A stretch of DNA of 64,000 nucleotides, from contig JAEYKW010000031.1 in the NCBI GenBank assembly GCA_023408075.1, forward strand, positions 1 through 64,000, in the 5' to 3' direction. Shown here piece after piece: positions 7,999 to 16,985 of the stretch. The DNA comes from Bacillota bacterium (GTDB lineage Bacteria; Bacillota; Clostridia; Christensenellales; SZUA-584). The notes under the pieces were generated by a model. The model saw only the letters and a program-made list of their open reading frames with translations. It was not told where the DNA came from and made no database searches. The number at the start of each line of letters is the position of its first letter. The first letter of the stretch is position 1. Position numbers and translations under genes: made by a program.

Positions 7999-9297
7999 AT
8001 GAAGAAGAGTATTGCTTTGGTTCTGGCGCTTGGTATGGTGTTGGTTTTTGCATTCACCGGCTGTAGTGCGCCTCAGGAATCCGCTTCGCCTTCTGAATCG
8101 GTTTCCGAATCGGCGTCTGCGTCCGAATCGGCTCCGGCTGAAGAATCGCCTGCGGAAGCTGCCGTTAAAATCGGCGTTATTTTGGTCCACGACGAAAACA
8201 CCGGCTATGACTTTGCCCACATCGACGGCATTAAGAAAGCCGCCGCTGCCGCCGGGATCGCCGAAGACCAGATTGTTTGGAAGTACAATATAGCGGAAGA
8301 CGAAACCTGCTATGACACGGCGACAGACCTTGTTGAACAGGGCTGCTCCTACATTTTCTCGGACAGCTACGGCCACCAGAGCCACATGCAGCAGGCTGCG
8401 AGTGAAAACCCGGATGTGACATTCATATCCATGACGGGTGACACCGCTGCTCTTTCCGGATTAGCGAATTTCAAAAATGCTTTTAACGATACTTATCAGT
8501 CCCGTTATGTATCGGGTGTTGTGGCGGGCATGAAGCTTGCCGAGCTCGTTGCAGACGGCAAGGTTGCCGACAAGAATATGAAAGACGGCAACATCAAGCT
8601 TGGTTATGTCGGCGCTTTCCCGTATGCGGAAGTGGTTTCCGGTTACACCGGTTTCTACCTCGGCGTGAAGTCCATTGTGGACAACGTTGTGATGGATGTG
8701 ACATACACCAACTCTTGGTATGATCCGACTGCCGAAGCGGAAGCTGCCAACTCGCTCGTTGCTTCCGGCTGCATCATTATCAGCCAGCACGCTGACTCCA
8801 CCGGTGCTCCCGGTGCCTGCGAAGCGCTGCTCGAAGGCGGCACCACCGTTTACTGCGTGGGTTACAACGTGGATATGCTCTCCGTTGCGCCGAAATCCGC
8901 ACTGACGAGCGCTCAGAACGACTGGAGCGTTTACTACACCTATGCGTTTAACTGCATCGTCAATGGCGAAGAAATTGCCACTGACTGGGCAGAAGGCTAC
9001 AACGAAGGCGCTGTGATGATCTCTGCGCTGGGTGAAAGCTGCGCCGAAGGCACAGCCGATAAGGTTAAGGAAGTTGAAGCGGCTCTCAAAGACGGCAGCC
9101 TCAACGTATTCGATACCTCCAAGTTCACAGTCGGCGGCGAAGCCGTTACCACCTATTTGGCTATCGACACGGATGGCGACTGGGTTGGCGACACGGGTGA
9201 AGCCATTAAAGACGGTGTGTTCAGCGAATCCACACTGCGCAGTGCGCCGTACTTTGGTCTGCGTATTGACGGCATCACGGAGCTTAACGCTCAGTAA
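7999..9297 (+). CDS. BMP-family nucleoside-binding lipoprotein
   Basis: Extracytoplasmic substrate-binding protein of a BMP/PnrA-type ABC importer; characterised relatives bind purine nucleosides. AAGGAGG at 7987-7993 fixes the start at 7999. The signal peptide ends in a lipobox (FAFTGCSAP), so the mature protein is anchored at Cys22. A Ser/Glu/Ala-rich linker of about 30 residues leads to the binding domain (KIGVILVHDENTGYDFAHIDGI, GVVAGMKLAE, YVGAFPYAEVVSGYTGFYLG). Followed by the ATPase and two permeases, it forms a complete importer. The ligand is inferred from the family only. Confidence 0.92.
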   Translation: MKKSIALVLALGMVLVFAFTGCSAPQESASPSESVSESASASESAPAEESPAEAAVKIGVILVHDENTGYDFAHIDGIKKAAAAAGIAEDQIVWKYNIAEDETCYDTATDLVEQGCSYIFSDSYGHQSHMQQAASENPDVTFISMTGDTAALSGLANFKNAFNDTYQSRYVSGVVAGMKLAELVADGKVADKNMKDGNIKLGYVGAFPYAEVVSGYTGFYLGVKSIVDNVVMDVTYTNSWYDPTAEAEAANSLVASGCIIISQHADSTGAPGACEALLEGGTTVYCVGYNVDMLSVAPKSALTSAQNDWSVYYTYAFNCIVNGEEIATDWAEGYNEGAVMISALGESCAEGTADKVKEVEAALKDGSLNVFDTSKFTVGGEAVTTYLAIDTDGDWVGDTGEAIKDGVFSESTLRSAPYFGLRIDGITELNAQ

Positions 9298-9319
9298 TAT
9301 TTAAACTGGTTACAGACGG

Positions 9320-9346
9320 AAAGAGCCACCGTATAAGTGGCTCTTT
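9320..9346 (+). terminator. Attenuating terminator after the BMP lipoprotein gene
   Basis: A perfect 10-bp stem (9320-9329 with 9337-9346) ends in TTT followed by CTATC. Its place between the binding protein and the ATPase suggests partial termination or 3'-end protection, giving more binding protein than transporter. Confidence 0.7.
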
Positions 9347-9417
9347 CTATCATTTAATCCGGGATCACCGATGACGCAAAGCGTTATCAGGATGGCTCTA
9401 CAAGGGGGTAAACCACT

Positions 9418-10953
9418 ATGCAAAGCGCCGAAGCGGCTGTCCGCTTGCGCGATATCACCAAGACGTTCGGTCCGGTTGTCGCAAATGACCGGGTCTGCCT
9501 CGATATATACAAGGGAGAGATTCTGGCCTTGCTCGGAGAAAACGGCAGCGGCAAGACAACGCTCATGAATATGCTCTCCGGTATTTATTATCCCGACGCA
9601 GGGCATATATTGGTTGACGGTCAAGAGGTTTCAATACGCAGCCCCAAAGACGCATATGACCTTGGCATCGGCATGATTCATCAGCATTTCAAGCTTGTGG
9701 ATGTGCTGACTGCAGCGGAGAATATCATCCTTGGTATGCCCGGAAAGGGCCATCTCGACATGAAGACCGTTGCCGACCGGATTCGCAATATTTGCGTAAT
9801 GTACGGCTTTGATGTCGACCCGGAACAAAAAATCTATGACATGTCCGTTTCCCAGAAGCAGACCGTGGAGATTGTGAAGGTGCTCTACAGGGGGGCGGAT
9901 ATTTTGATTCTTGACGAGCCGACAGCGGTTTTGACTCCGCAGGAAACGGATAAGCTCTTTGCTGTGCTGCGCAATATGTCCGACGACGGCAAAGCGATTG
10001 TCATCATTACGCATAAGCTGCATGAGGTCGAGGAGATATCCGATCGCGTGGCGGTGCTGCGGCGCGGGCAGTTCGTCGGTGATATGGCGACGAAAGACAC
10101 AAACGCTTCGGAGATGACCAATATGATGGTCGGACGTTCCGTGTCGCTTAATATCGATCGGCCGGAGCCCGCCGACCCGAAGCCGCGCATTATTGTGAAA
10201 GATCTGACGGTTCGGGACAAGGAAGGTGTTTTGAAGCTTTGCGACGTTTCGTTCACCGCAAATTCCGGAGAGATACTCGGTATTGCCGGTATTTCCGGCT
10301 GCGGACAGAAGGAACTGCTCGAGTCCATCGCGGGGCTGCAGCACCATGAATCGGGGAGTATTATCTATATTGACCCTGATACCGGCAATGAGGTTGAGCT
10401 TATCGGCAAGAGCCCCTGCGACATTTTTGATATGGGCGTGACGCTGTCATTCGTGCCGGAGGACAGGCTTGGTATGGGCCTCGTCGGCAACATGGACTTA
10501 ACCGACAATATGATGCTTCGTTCATTCCGCTGCGGCAAATCCATGTTTACCGACAGAAAAACACCGCGCCAATTGGCTGAGCGCGTTGTGAGCGACCTTG
10601 CCGTGATCACGCCGAGCGTATCCACTCCGGTGCGCAGGCTCTCCGGCGGTAATGTACAAAAGGTATTGGTCGGACGTGAGATTTCCTCCTCACCGACCGT
10701 TCTGATGACGGCCTACGCCGTGCGCGGGCTGGACATCAATTCATCCTATACCATTTATGATCTGATTAACCAGCAGAAACAAAAAGGTGTTGCCGTTATA
10801 TTTGTCGGTGAGGATCTTGATGTGCTGCTTGAGTTCTGTGACCGGATACTTGTCCTCTGCGGCGGAACGGTCAGCGGCGTTGTGCCCGGCAGAGGTGCGG
10901 ATAAGAATCAGGTCGGTATGATGATGACCAAAATTGGGGGAGGAGAATCATGA
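9418..10953 (+). CDS. BMP-type nucleoside ABC transporter ATP-binding protein
   Basis: Duplicated ABC ATPase of a nucleoside importer (family of B. subtilis NupO). The first domain has Walker A GENGSGKTT, an H-containing Q-loop (IHQHFKLVDVLT), signature MSVSQKQTVEI and Walker B ILILDEPTAVLTP. The second domain has GISGCGQKELLESI and the signature LSGGNVQKVLVGRE. Its Walker B region reads VLMTAYAVRGLD instead of the family's usual AAQPTRGLD, so this half may be mainly structural. Length 511 residues. AGGGGG precedes the start, and the stop overlaps the next gene by 4 bp. Confidence 0.93.
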   Translation: MQSAEAAVRLRDITKTFGPVVANDRVCLDIYKGEILALLGENGSGKTTLMNMLSGIYYPDAGHILVDGQEVSIRSPKDAYDLGIGMIHQHFKLVDVLTAAENIILGMPGKGHLDMKTVADRIRNICVMYGFDVDPEQKIYDMSVSQKQTVEIVKVLYRGADILILDEPTAVLTPQETDKLFAVLRNMSDDGKAIVIITHKLHEVEEISDRVAVLRRGQFVGDMATKDTNASEMTNMMVGRSVSLNIDRPEPADPKPRIIVKDLTVRDKEGVLKLCDVSFTANSGEILGIAGISGCGQKELLESIAGLQHHESGSIIYIDPDTGNEVELIGKSPCDIFDMGVTLSFVPEDRLGMGLVGNMDLTDNMMLRSFRCGKSMFTDRKTPRQLAERVVSDLAVITPSVSTPVRRLSGGNVQKVLVGREISSSPTVLMTAYAVRGLDINSSYTIYDLINQQKQKGVAVIFVGEDLDVLLEFCDRILVLCGGTVSGVVPGRGADKNQVGMMMTKIGGGES

Positions 10954-12041
10954 AACAACCTACTAAGGTACCCTTCGTGCGAATTGTCAAGCGCGATTCG
11001 CTTATGCTCTGGCGGGCATGGCTCATCCGGCTCGTCGGGTTGCTGCTTGCGCTTGCCGTGAGTGCAGTCATCATATATGCCATTGTCCGTTTGAATCCTC
11101 TGAAGGTTTACAGCGCCATGTTCGAGGGGAATTTCGGCTCAGAAAAACGTTTCTGGGTCACACTGCGCGATATCGTGATGCTGCTGTGTATCGGCATCGG
11201 TTTGGCACCCGCCTTTAAAATGCGCTTTTGGAACATCGGTGCAGAGGGGCAGATACTCATCGGCGGCATTGCAACCGCTGCTGTGATGATTTATTTCGGC
11301 AAGTCAATGCCAACGTGGGAGCTGCTGCTGGTTTCTGTGCTCGCAAGCGGTGCGGCAGGCGCTCTTTGGGGTTTCATACCCGCCGTATTTAAAGCGCGTT
11401 TCGGAACGAACGAAACGCTGTTTACGCTGATGATGAACTATGTTGCCATACAGTTAACCTCGTATTTCGTCGCCTTGTGGGAAAACCCCTTCGGTTCGAA
11501 TACGGTTGGTGTGATCAACCAGCAGACGAAAGCCGGCTGGTTCCCGCCGCTGTTCGGGCAGCAGTATCTTTTGAATGTGGTGATCGTACTTGCGCTGACG
11601 GTTTTCATGTTCATCTATCTGCGCTATTCCAAGCAAGGCTATCAAATTTCGGTTGTGGGCGAATCCGAACGTACGGCACGTTATATCGGTATCAACGTGA
11701 ACAGCGTCGTCATTCGAACGATGATGATTTCGGGCGCAATTTGCGGTTTGGCAGGTTATATCGCGGTCGCGGGTGCGTCCCATACGATATCCACAAGCAC
11801 GGCCGGCGGTAACGGCTTTATCGCCATCATTGTGGCGTGGCTAGCTAAATTCAACACATTTATGATGATTCTTGTCGCGGCGCTGCTCGTGTTCCTTGAA
11901 AAGGGAGCCATACAGATCGCCTCGCAGTATAACCTTAACGATTTCGCATCCAAAATGATCACGGGCATAATCCTGTTCTTCATTCTTGGCAGTGAGTTCT
12001 TTACGAATTACCGGCTGGTTTTCCGCGGAAAGGAGGCTTGA
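10950..12041 (+). CDS. BMP-type nucleoside ABC transporter permease 1
   Basis: Inner-membrane permease of the branched-chain/nucleoside type (family of B. subtilis NupP). It has 363 residues with about nine hydrophobic segments. Conserved family sequences include FWNIGAEGQILIGG, FGTNETLFTLMMNYVA and the cytoplasmic coupling segment YQISVVGESERTARYIGIN. It starts 4 bp inside the ATPase gene and pairs with the next gene as a heterodimeric channel. Confidence 0.92.
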   Translation: MKQPTKVPFVRIVKRDSLMLWRAWLIRLVGLLLALAVSAVIIYAIVRLNPLKVYSAMFEGNFGSEKRFWVTLRDIVMLLCIGIGLAPAFKMRFWNIGAEGQILIGGIATAAVMIYFGKSMPTWELLLVSVLASGAAGALWGFIPAVFKARFGTNETLFTLMMNYVAIQLTSYFVALWENPFGSNTVGVINQQTKAGWFPPLFGQQYLLNVVIVLALTVFMFIYLRYSKQGYQISVVGESERTARYIGINVNSVVIRTMMISGAICGLAGYIAVAGASHTISTSTAGGNGFIAIIVAWLAKFNTFMMILVAALLVFLEKGAIQIASQYNLNDFASKMITGIILFFILGSEFFTNYRLVFRGKEA

Positions 12042-12044
12042 TGT

Positions 12045-13016
12045 ATGGATCAGATACTGTCTTTACTGCAGGCTGCCATTGTTTTCGGCACCGTCATACT
12101 CTTTGGTGCTGTGGGTGAAATCATCACAGAAAAATCCGGCAATCTAAACCTCGGCGTACCGGGTATCATGTACCTTGGGGGTATCGCAGGCCTTGCCGGC
12201 TCTTTCATATACGAATCGGGCACAGAGACACCCGTTGCGTGGGTCGGCCTGCTGATCGCTCTGATTTGCGCAATAGTCGTTTCCGTGTTGGCCGGCCTTA
12301 TTTACAGCTTTCTGACCATCACGCTGCGTGCGAATCAGAACGTTACCGGTCTGACTCTGACGATTTTCGGCTCGGGTGTCGCCAATTTCTTCGGCGGTGC
12401 GCTTAACAATATGGCCGGCGGCGTCGGCCAGATTTCTGTGGCGACGACGAGCGGCGCATATCGTGCGACGCTGCCCTTCCTGTCTGATGTGGGCGTTTTT
12501 TCCGCACTCGGCTTCATGGTGTATCTCGCCATTATACTGGCTTTTCTGACGAGCTGGTTCCTGAACAAAAGACGCAAGGGACTCAATCTGCGTGCGGTGG
12601 GCGAGAACCCGGCCACAGCCGATGCGGCGGGTATCAGCGTGACCAAATACAAATATTTCGCGACCTGTATCGGTGCGGCAATCACCGGCCTCGGCGGTCT
12701 CTATTACGTGATGGACTATATCAAGGGCACATGGGCCATTGACGGCGGTATTGAGAAGCTCGGATGGCTTGCTGTGGCGCTTGTGATATTTGCCCGCTGG
12801 AAACCCAAGCATGCGATTTGGGGCTCTTACCTTTTTGGCATCCTGTTCTGGCTGTTCTTCTACATTCCGGGCCTCACGCGCTCGTCGCAGGAGCTTTTCA
12901 AAATGCTGCCCTATGTTGTGACGATCATCGTGCTGATCATCGTATCGATGCGCAAAAGAAAAGAGAACCAGCCCCCGGGCAGCCTCGGGCTTCCCTATTT
13001 CCGGGAGGACAGATAA
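12045..13016 (+). CDS. BMP-type nucleoside ABC transporter permease 2
   Basis: Second permease (family of B. subtilis NupQ), 323 residues and highly hydrophobic. Family landmarks are GEIITEKSGNLNLGVPG near the N-terminus, TLRANQNVTGLTLTIFG, and the coupling segment LNLRAVGENPATADAAGISV. It begins 3 bases after the previous stop with GGAGG in the overlap region. It ends the operon, followed 14 bases later by a strong terminator. Confidence 0.92.
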   Translation: MDQILSLLQAAIVFGTVILFGAVGEIITEKSGNLNLGVPGIMYLGGIAGLAGSFIYESGTETPVAWVGLLIALICAIVVSVLAGLIYSFLTITLRANQNVTGLTLTIFGSGVANFFGGALNNMAGGVGQISVATTSGAYRATLPFLSDVGVFSALGFMVYLAIILAFLTSWFLNKRRKGLNLRAVGENPATADAAGISVTKYKYFATCIGAAITGLGGLYYVMDYIKGTWAIDGGIEKLGWLAVALVIFARWKPKHAIWGSYLFGILFWLFFYIPGLTRSSQELFKMLPYVVTIIVLIIVSMRKRKENQPPGSLGLPYFREDR

Positions 13017-13030
13017 CGGTTACATTCTCA

Positions 13031-13061
13031 GGCTTCGGCTGCAACATGCCGAAGCCTTTTT
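13031..13061 (+). terminator. Intrinsic terminator of the BMP importer operon
   Basis: A perfect 8-bp GC-rich stem (GGCTTCGG 13031-13038 with CCGAAGCC 13049-13056) is followed by five T residues. Confidence 0.9.
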
Positions 13062-13089
13062 CATTGACAGGACCATAAGCAAATCCGAA

Positions 13090-13118
13090 TTGATAAACAA
13101 AAGGCCATGTGGTATATT
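13090..13118 (+). promoter_or_regulatory. argS promoter
   Basis: TTGATA (13090-13095) and TATATT (13113-13118) are separated by exactly 17 bp. The start codon is 35 bases beyond the -10. No T-box leader is visible in the short remaining sequence. Confidence 0.65.
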
Positions 13119-13152
13119 TTTAGAATAGCATCAAGACAAAGAAGGAAAACAA

Positions 13153-14847
13153 ATGGATTATAAGCAAGCAATAGCAGACACAGTGGCGAAAGCCTCAGGC
13201 ATAAGCGCGGAGGAGCTTTTGCCGCTGATAGAAATACCTGCCGATTCGGCGATGGGGGACTATGCGTTTCCGTGCTTCAAGCTCGCCAAAGAGCTGCGCA
13301 AGGCGCCGCCGATGATTGCGGCGGATATCAGTGAAAAGCTTGAAAAACCGGATTTCATTGCGGGCGTGCAGGTGGTGGGCGCATACATCAATTTCTTCTT
13401 GAATAAGCAGCGATACATTGAATATGTGCTGCAGCACATTGCCGCTCTGGACGGCAGCTACGGCAGCAGCAAGGCGGGCGAAGGGAAGACTGTCTGTATT
13501 GACTATTCGTCCATCAACATCGCAAAGCCTTTTCATATCGGGCATCTGTCTACCACCGTCATCGGCAATTCGCTTTACCGCATCTACGGCTATTTGGGAT
13601 ATAAGCCCGTGGGCATCAACCACCTCGGCGATTGGGGTACGCAGTTCGGCAAGCTCATCACGGCATATAAAAAGTGGGGCAGTAAAGAGGATATTGAAAA
13701 GAACGCAATCAATGCGATGCTCGAGCTGTATGTGCGGTTTCATGATGAAGCCGAAAAAGACGAGAGCCTTAACGACGAAGGCCGCGCGTGGTTCAAGAAA
13801 ATTGAGGACGGCGACGCCGAGGCGCTTGAGATATTCAACTGGTTCAAGGAGCTGACGCTCAAAGAGGTCAGCGTGATATACGATATGCTCGGCGTCAAGT
13901 TCGACAGCTATGCGGGAGAAAGCTTCTATAACGACAAAATGCAACCCGTGATAGACGAGCTCAAGGAAAAGAATCTTCTCGAGTTCTCCGACGGAGCTTT
14001 TGTGGTGCGGCTCGGCGATGAGATGCCGCCGTGCGTGATACTCAAATCGGACGGAGCGACGCTGTATTCCACGCGCGATCTCGCCGCCGCGTTTTATCGC
14101 AAGAACACATATAATTTTGATAAATGCCTTTATGTGGTCGCGTATCAACAGAACCTGCATTTCAAGCAGTGGTTCAAGGTGGTGGAGATGATGGGTTACG
14201 GTTGGGCAAAGGACCTCGAGCATGTCGCATTCGGCATGGTGTCGCTTGAGGACGGCACGCTCTCCACGCGCAAGGGTAAAGTTGTCTTTTTGCAGGATGT
14301 ACTCAGTAAAGCCGTGGAAAAGACGCTGTCGATCATCAAAGAGAAGTCTCCGAATCTCGAAAACAAGGAAGATGTGGCGAGATCGGTCGGCGTGGGTGCC
14401 GTCGTGTTTGATACGCTGTCCTCCGCGCGGATCAAGGACATCACATTTTCGTTCGACCGGGTGCTCAATTTCGACGGCGAGACGGGGCCCTACGTGCAGT
14501 ATACGCACGCGCGCTGCGCAAGCCTGCTGAGGCGTGCGGAATTCGACTGGGCGGCGGCAGACAAGGATTATTCGGCTCTGAATAACGAGGAAGCGTTTGC
14601 GGCGGCCAAGCTGCTTTACGCGTTTCCCGAAACGGTGCAAAAGGCCTGCGAGAAAAACGAGCCCTACCTGATCACACGGCACACGATTGAGCTTGCCAAA
14701 GCGATGAACAGGTTTTACTACGAGCACAGGATTATCGACGAGGACGCGGCCAAAACGGCAGCGCGCCTTGCATTGACAGACAGCGTGAAGCAGGTGATTA
14801 AAACGGGGCTATGGCTGATCGGCGTGGATGCGCCCGATAGAATGTAG
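13153..14847 (+). CDS. argS: Arginyl-tRNA synthetase
   Basis: Class I synthetase that charges tRNA-Arg. The ATG at 13153 follows GAAGGAAAAC. The N-terminal Add-1 domain covers about residues 1-115. The HIGH motif is visible as AKPFHIGHLSTTVIGNS (about residue 130) and the KMSKS-equivalent loop as GTLSTRKGKVV (about residue 373). The C-terminal DALR anticodon-binding domain covers about residues 450-564 with HARCASLLRRA and KAMNRFYYEHRI. The length of 564 residues is normal. It is monocistronic, with its own promoter and terminator. Confidence 0.97.
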   Translation: MDYKQAIADTVAKASGISAEELLPLIEIPADSAMGDYAFPCFKLAKELRKAPPMIAADISEKLEKPDFIAGVQVVGAYINFFLNKQRYIEYVLQHIAALDGSYGSSKAGEGKTVCIDYSSINIAKPFHIGHLSTTVIGNSLYRIYGYLGYKPVGINHLGDWGTQFGKLITAYKKWGSKEDIEKNAINAMLELYVRFHDEAEKDESLNDEGRAWFKKIEDGDAEALEIFNWFKELTLKEVSVIYDMLGVKFDSYAGESFYNDKMQPVIDELKEKNLLEFSDGAFVVRLGDEMPPCVILKSDGATLYSTRDLAAAFYRKNTYNFDKCLYVVAYQQNLHFKQWFKVVEMMGYGWAKDLEHVAFGMVSLEDGTLSTRKGKVVFLQDVLSKAVEKTLSIIKEKSPNLENKEDVARSVGVGAVVFDTLSSARIKDITFSFDRVLNFDGETGPYVQYTHARCASLLRRAEFDWAAADKDYSALNNEEAFAAAKLLYAFPETVQKACEKNEPYLITRHTIELAKAMNRFYYEHRIIDEDAAKTAARLALTDSVKQVIKTGLWLIGVDAPDRM

Positions 14848-14886
14848 CCTGTGCGGCATACGCGGCTAAACACGGATGACAACAGG

Positions 14887-14921
14887 AGCGGCTGATCAAA
14901 ATGATTTGCCGCTTTAATTTT
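14887..14921 (+). terminator. Probable argS terminator
   Basis: AGCGGC (14887-14892) pairs with GCCGCT (14908-14913), with an inner GATCA/TGATT pairing, then a T-rich tail at 14913-14921. The rest of the 356-base gap before serS holds only the serS promoter; no RNA gene or open frame was recognised. Confidence 0.55.
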
Positions 14922-15137
14922 GCCTTTGCAGTGCCATATGGCAGCAATGTTCAGCAACGACATGATTCCTAAAATGAAATTTGTTTCGGCGGCTTACATA
15001 CGGCTGGGCGACCGCTGACTCTGACTGTCATAAGCTGAACATCTGCAACTTGATTTCAATATAAACGATCCTCAAACAGAGAAACGGGCCGTATTTCGAT
15101 TTTATCGCCTGTTTTTGTAAAAAAAACCGCACTTATA

Positions 15138-15166
15138 TTGTCCCACTGTCTGTTTTATGAGATAAT
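15138..15166 (+). promoter_or_regulatory. serS promoter
   Basis: TTGTCC (15138-15143) and GATAAT (15161-15166) have a 17-bp spacer, 38 bases before the serS start. There is no space for a T-box. Confidence 0.5.
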
Positions 15167-15203
15167 ACGGATTAGATTTTGATTTGAAATTTAAGAGGTA
15201 GTT

Positions 15204-16463
15204 ATGCTGGACATCAAAAGGATAAGGACAGTACCCGAGCAAGTCGGTGCCAATCTTGCAAAACGCGGTGTGACAGGTGTTGTGGAGCAGGTCGCCGAGC
15301 TCGACGAGCAGCGCCGCACGCTGATTGTCAAAACCGAGAATTTAAAGGCGCAGCGCAATGAGGTCTCCAAACAGGTCCCGATAAAGAAAAAAACGGGAGA
15401 AGACGTGGAGGCTCTTTTTGCCGAGATGAAACAGGTTGCGGACGATATCAAAGCCTTGGATGCGGAGCTTGCCGTGATCGATGCCAAAATAAACGACATA
15501 CTGATGTCAACCCCCAACGAGCCGCTGGGTGACGTCCCCGTGGGCCTCAGCGATGCGGACAATGTGGAAATCAGGCGCTGGGGCGAGCCGCGTTCTTTTG
15601 AATTTGAGCCCAAGGCGCATTGGGATATCGGGACATCGCTGGGTATACTCGATTTTGAAACGGCAGCCAAGGTGACGGGCGCTCGCTTTGTGTTTTATAA
15701 AGGCCTCGGAAGCCGCATGGAACGCAGTCTCATCAGCTTTATGATCGATACGCATACGCTCGGCGGCCCATATACCGAGGTGTTTCCGCCGTTTATGGTG
15801 CACCGCAATTCCATGCAGGGAACAGGCCAGCTGCCCAAATTTGAGGAAGATGCGTTCAGCGTGAAAAATACCGATTATTTTCTGATTCCTACGGCCGAGG
15901 TGCCGGTGACCAATATGTACCGCGAGAGCATCATGGAGACGCTGCCGGTTTATCATACCGCATACAGCGCGTGTTTTCGTGCCGAGGCGGGCAGCGCCGG
16001 GCGTGATACGCGCGGACTGATTCGCGTCCACCAATTCAACAAGGTGGAGCTTGTGAAGTTTGTGCGACCGGAGGACTCGGAAAACGAGCTGCAGAGCCTT
16101 GTGCAGGATGCGGAGAAGGTGCTTCAAAGGCTGGGCCTGCCGTACCGCGTGGTTCAGCTCTGCACGGGAGACCTTGGCTTCTCTTCGGCAAAAACATATG
16201 ATCTTGAGGTTTGGATGCCGAGCTACAACCGCTATGTGGAGATATCGTCCTGCTCGAATTTCGTTGATTTTCAAGCCCGGCGTGCGGGCATTCGTTATCG
16301 GGCAGACGACAAAAAGAACGCGTTTGTGCATACGCTCAACGGCAGCGGCGTGGCGATTGGCCGGACTGTCGCGGCGATACTCGAGAACTATCAGCGAGCC
16401 GACGGCAGCGTGGATGTGCCTGAGGCGTTAAAAGACTATATGAAGACAGGCGTCATTATTTAA
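15204..16463 (+). CDS. serS: Seryl-tRNA synthetase
   Basis: Class II synthetase that charges tRNA-Ser (and tRNA-Sec where present). The N-terminal helical arm (about residues 1-105) is a charged coiled coil that grips the long variable arm of tRNA-Ser. Motif 2 is seen as FRAEAGSAGRDTRGLIRVHQF and motif 3 as LNGSGVAIGRTVAAILE near the C-terminus; SSCSNFVDFQARR is also conserved. AAGAGGTAGTT precedes the ATG. The length of 419 residues is normal. Confidence 0.97.
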   Translation: MLDIKRIRTVPEQVGANLAKRGVTGVVEQVAELDEQRRTLIVKTENLKAQRNEVSKQVPIKKKTGEDVEALFAEMKQVADDIKALDAELAVIDAKINDILMSTPNEPLGDVPVGLSDADNVEIRRWGEPRSFEFEPKAHWDIGTSLGILDFETAAKVTGARFVFYKGLGSRMERSLISFMIDTHTLGGPYTEVFPPFMVHRNSMQGTGQLPKFEEDAFSVKNTDYFLIPTAEVPVTNMYRESIMETLPVYHTAYSACFRAEAGSAGRDTRGLIRVHQFNKVELVKFVRPEDSENELQSLVQDAEKVLQRLGLPYRVVQLCTGDLGFSSAKTYDLEVWMPSYNRYVEISSCSNFVDFQARRAGIRYRADDKKNAFVHTLNGSGVAIGRTVAAILENYQRADGSVDVPEALKDYMKTGVII

Positions 16464-16516
16464 GAGCGGTATGGGGAGAACACATTTTTCTCATGCACTT
16501 TTTTAGGAGGTTTTAG

Positions 16517-16933
16517 ATGGAAGAAAGAAAAAACAATGACAACGCAGAGATTTCAAGCTCGAAAAGGCCGGCACCTTCCAGCATTAAGGTCAATGTGCGC
16601 CCGCGCATAGCGTTTGACGAAGTTGATATTAAAAGAAACCGGGAGATTCCCAAAGGCCTGCTGGCTGGGCTGATTGCCGTGGGGTCGCTGCTCGTGGTGG
16701 GCGTTATTGTGGTGGGTGTGCTGTTGGTCACACAGCCCAAAGCGGCTGCGGCTGTTGATACCGTGCCTGCGGCATCCCAAATGGCGGAGCCCGATGCCAC
16801 GCCTTCGGCCACACCGGAACCCACGCCGTCTCCGACGCCCGTGCCGACCACACCGCCCGAGGAAAGCGACGATTTAAGCTCTATTTTCGAAGCGCCATCA
16901 AATCCGATACTCGAAGAGTCCCAAAATCAATGA
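16517..16933 (+). CDS. Small single-pass membrane protein with Pro/Thr-rich tail
   Basis: Unrecognised 138-residue protein. A charged N-terminal cytoplasmic segment of about 50 residues (EERKNNDNAEISSSKRP) precedes one strong transmembrane helix at roughly residues 52-75. An external tail follows with alternating Pro/Thr/Ser (TPEPTPSPTPVPTTPP) and an acidic end. The tail resembles the spacers in the neighbouring NAGPA lipoprotein and SpoIIQ-like peptidase, so it may span the cell wall. AGGAGG lies before the ATG. No enzymatic motif is visible. Confidence 0.65.
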   Translation: MEERKNNDNAEISSSKRPAPSSIKVNVRPRIAFDEVDIKRNREIPKGLLAGLIAVGSLLVVGVIVVGVLLVTQPKAAAAVDTVPAASQMAEPDATPSATPEPTPSPTPVPTTPPEESDDLSSIFEAPSNPILEESQNQ

Positions 16934-16945
16934 ATTAGCAAACAA

Positions 16946-16975
16946 AAATGGCTGCCAATCGGCAGCCATTTATTT
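16946..16975. terminator. Bidirectional terminator
   Basis: A perfect 11-bp stem (16946-16956 with 16961-16971) around an AATC loop is flanked by A and T runs. It serves the converging genes ending at 16933 (plus) and 16986 (minus). Confidence 0.85.
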
Positions 16976-16985
16976 CATTATACGG

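Noticed and set aside
13195..14727. A 510-codon open frame on the minus strand opposite argS
   Set aside because: It lies wholly antisense to a full-length arginyl-tRNA synthetase, has low-complexity His/Arg/Leu-rich composition and no ribosome-binding site. Long antisense frames are expected here from codon bias.
14848..15203. T-box leader before serS
   Set aside because: The promoter lies 38 bases before the start codon, leaving no room for a T-box. The upstream sequence shows no specifier loop or conserved T-box bulge.
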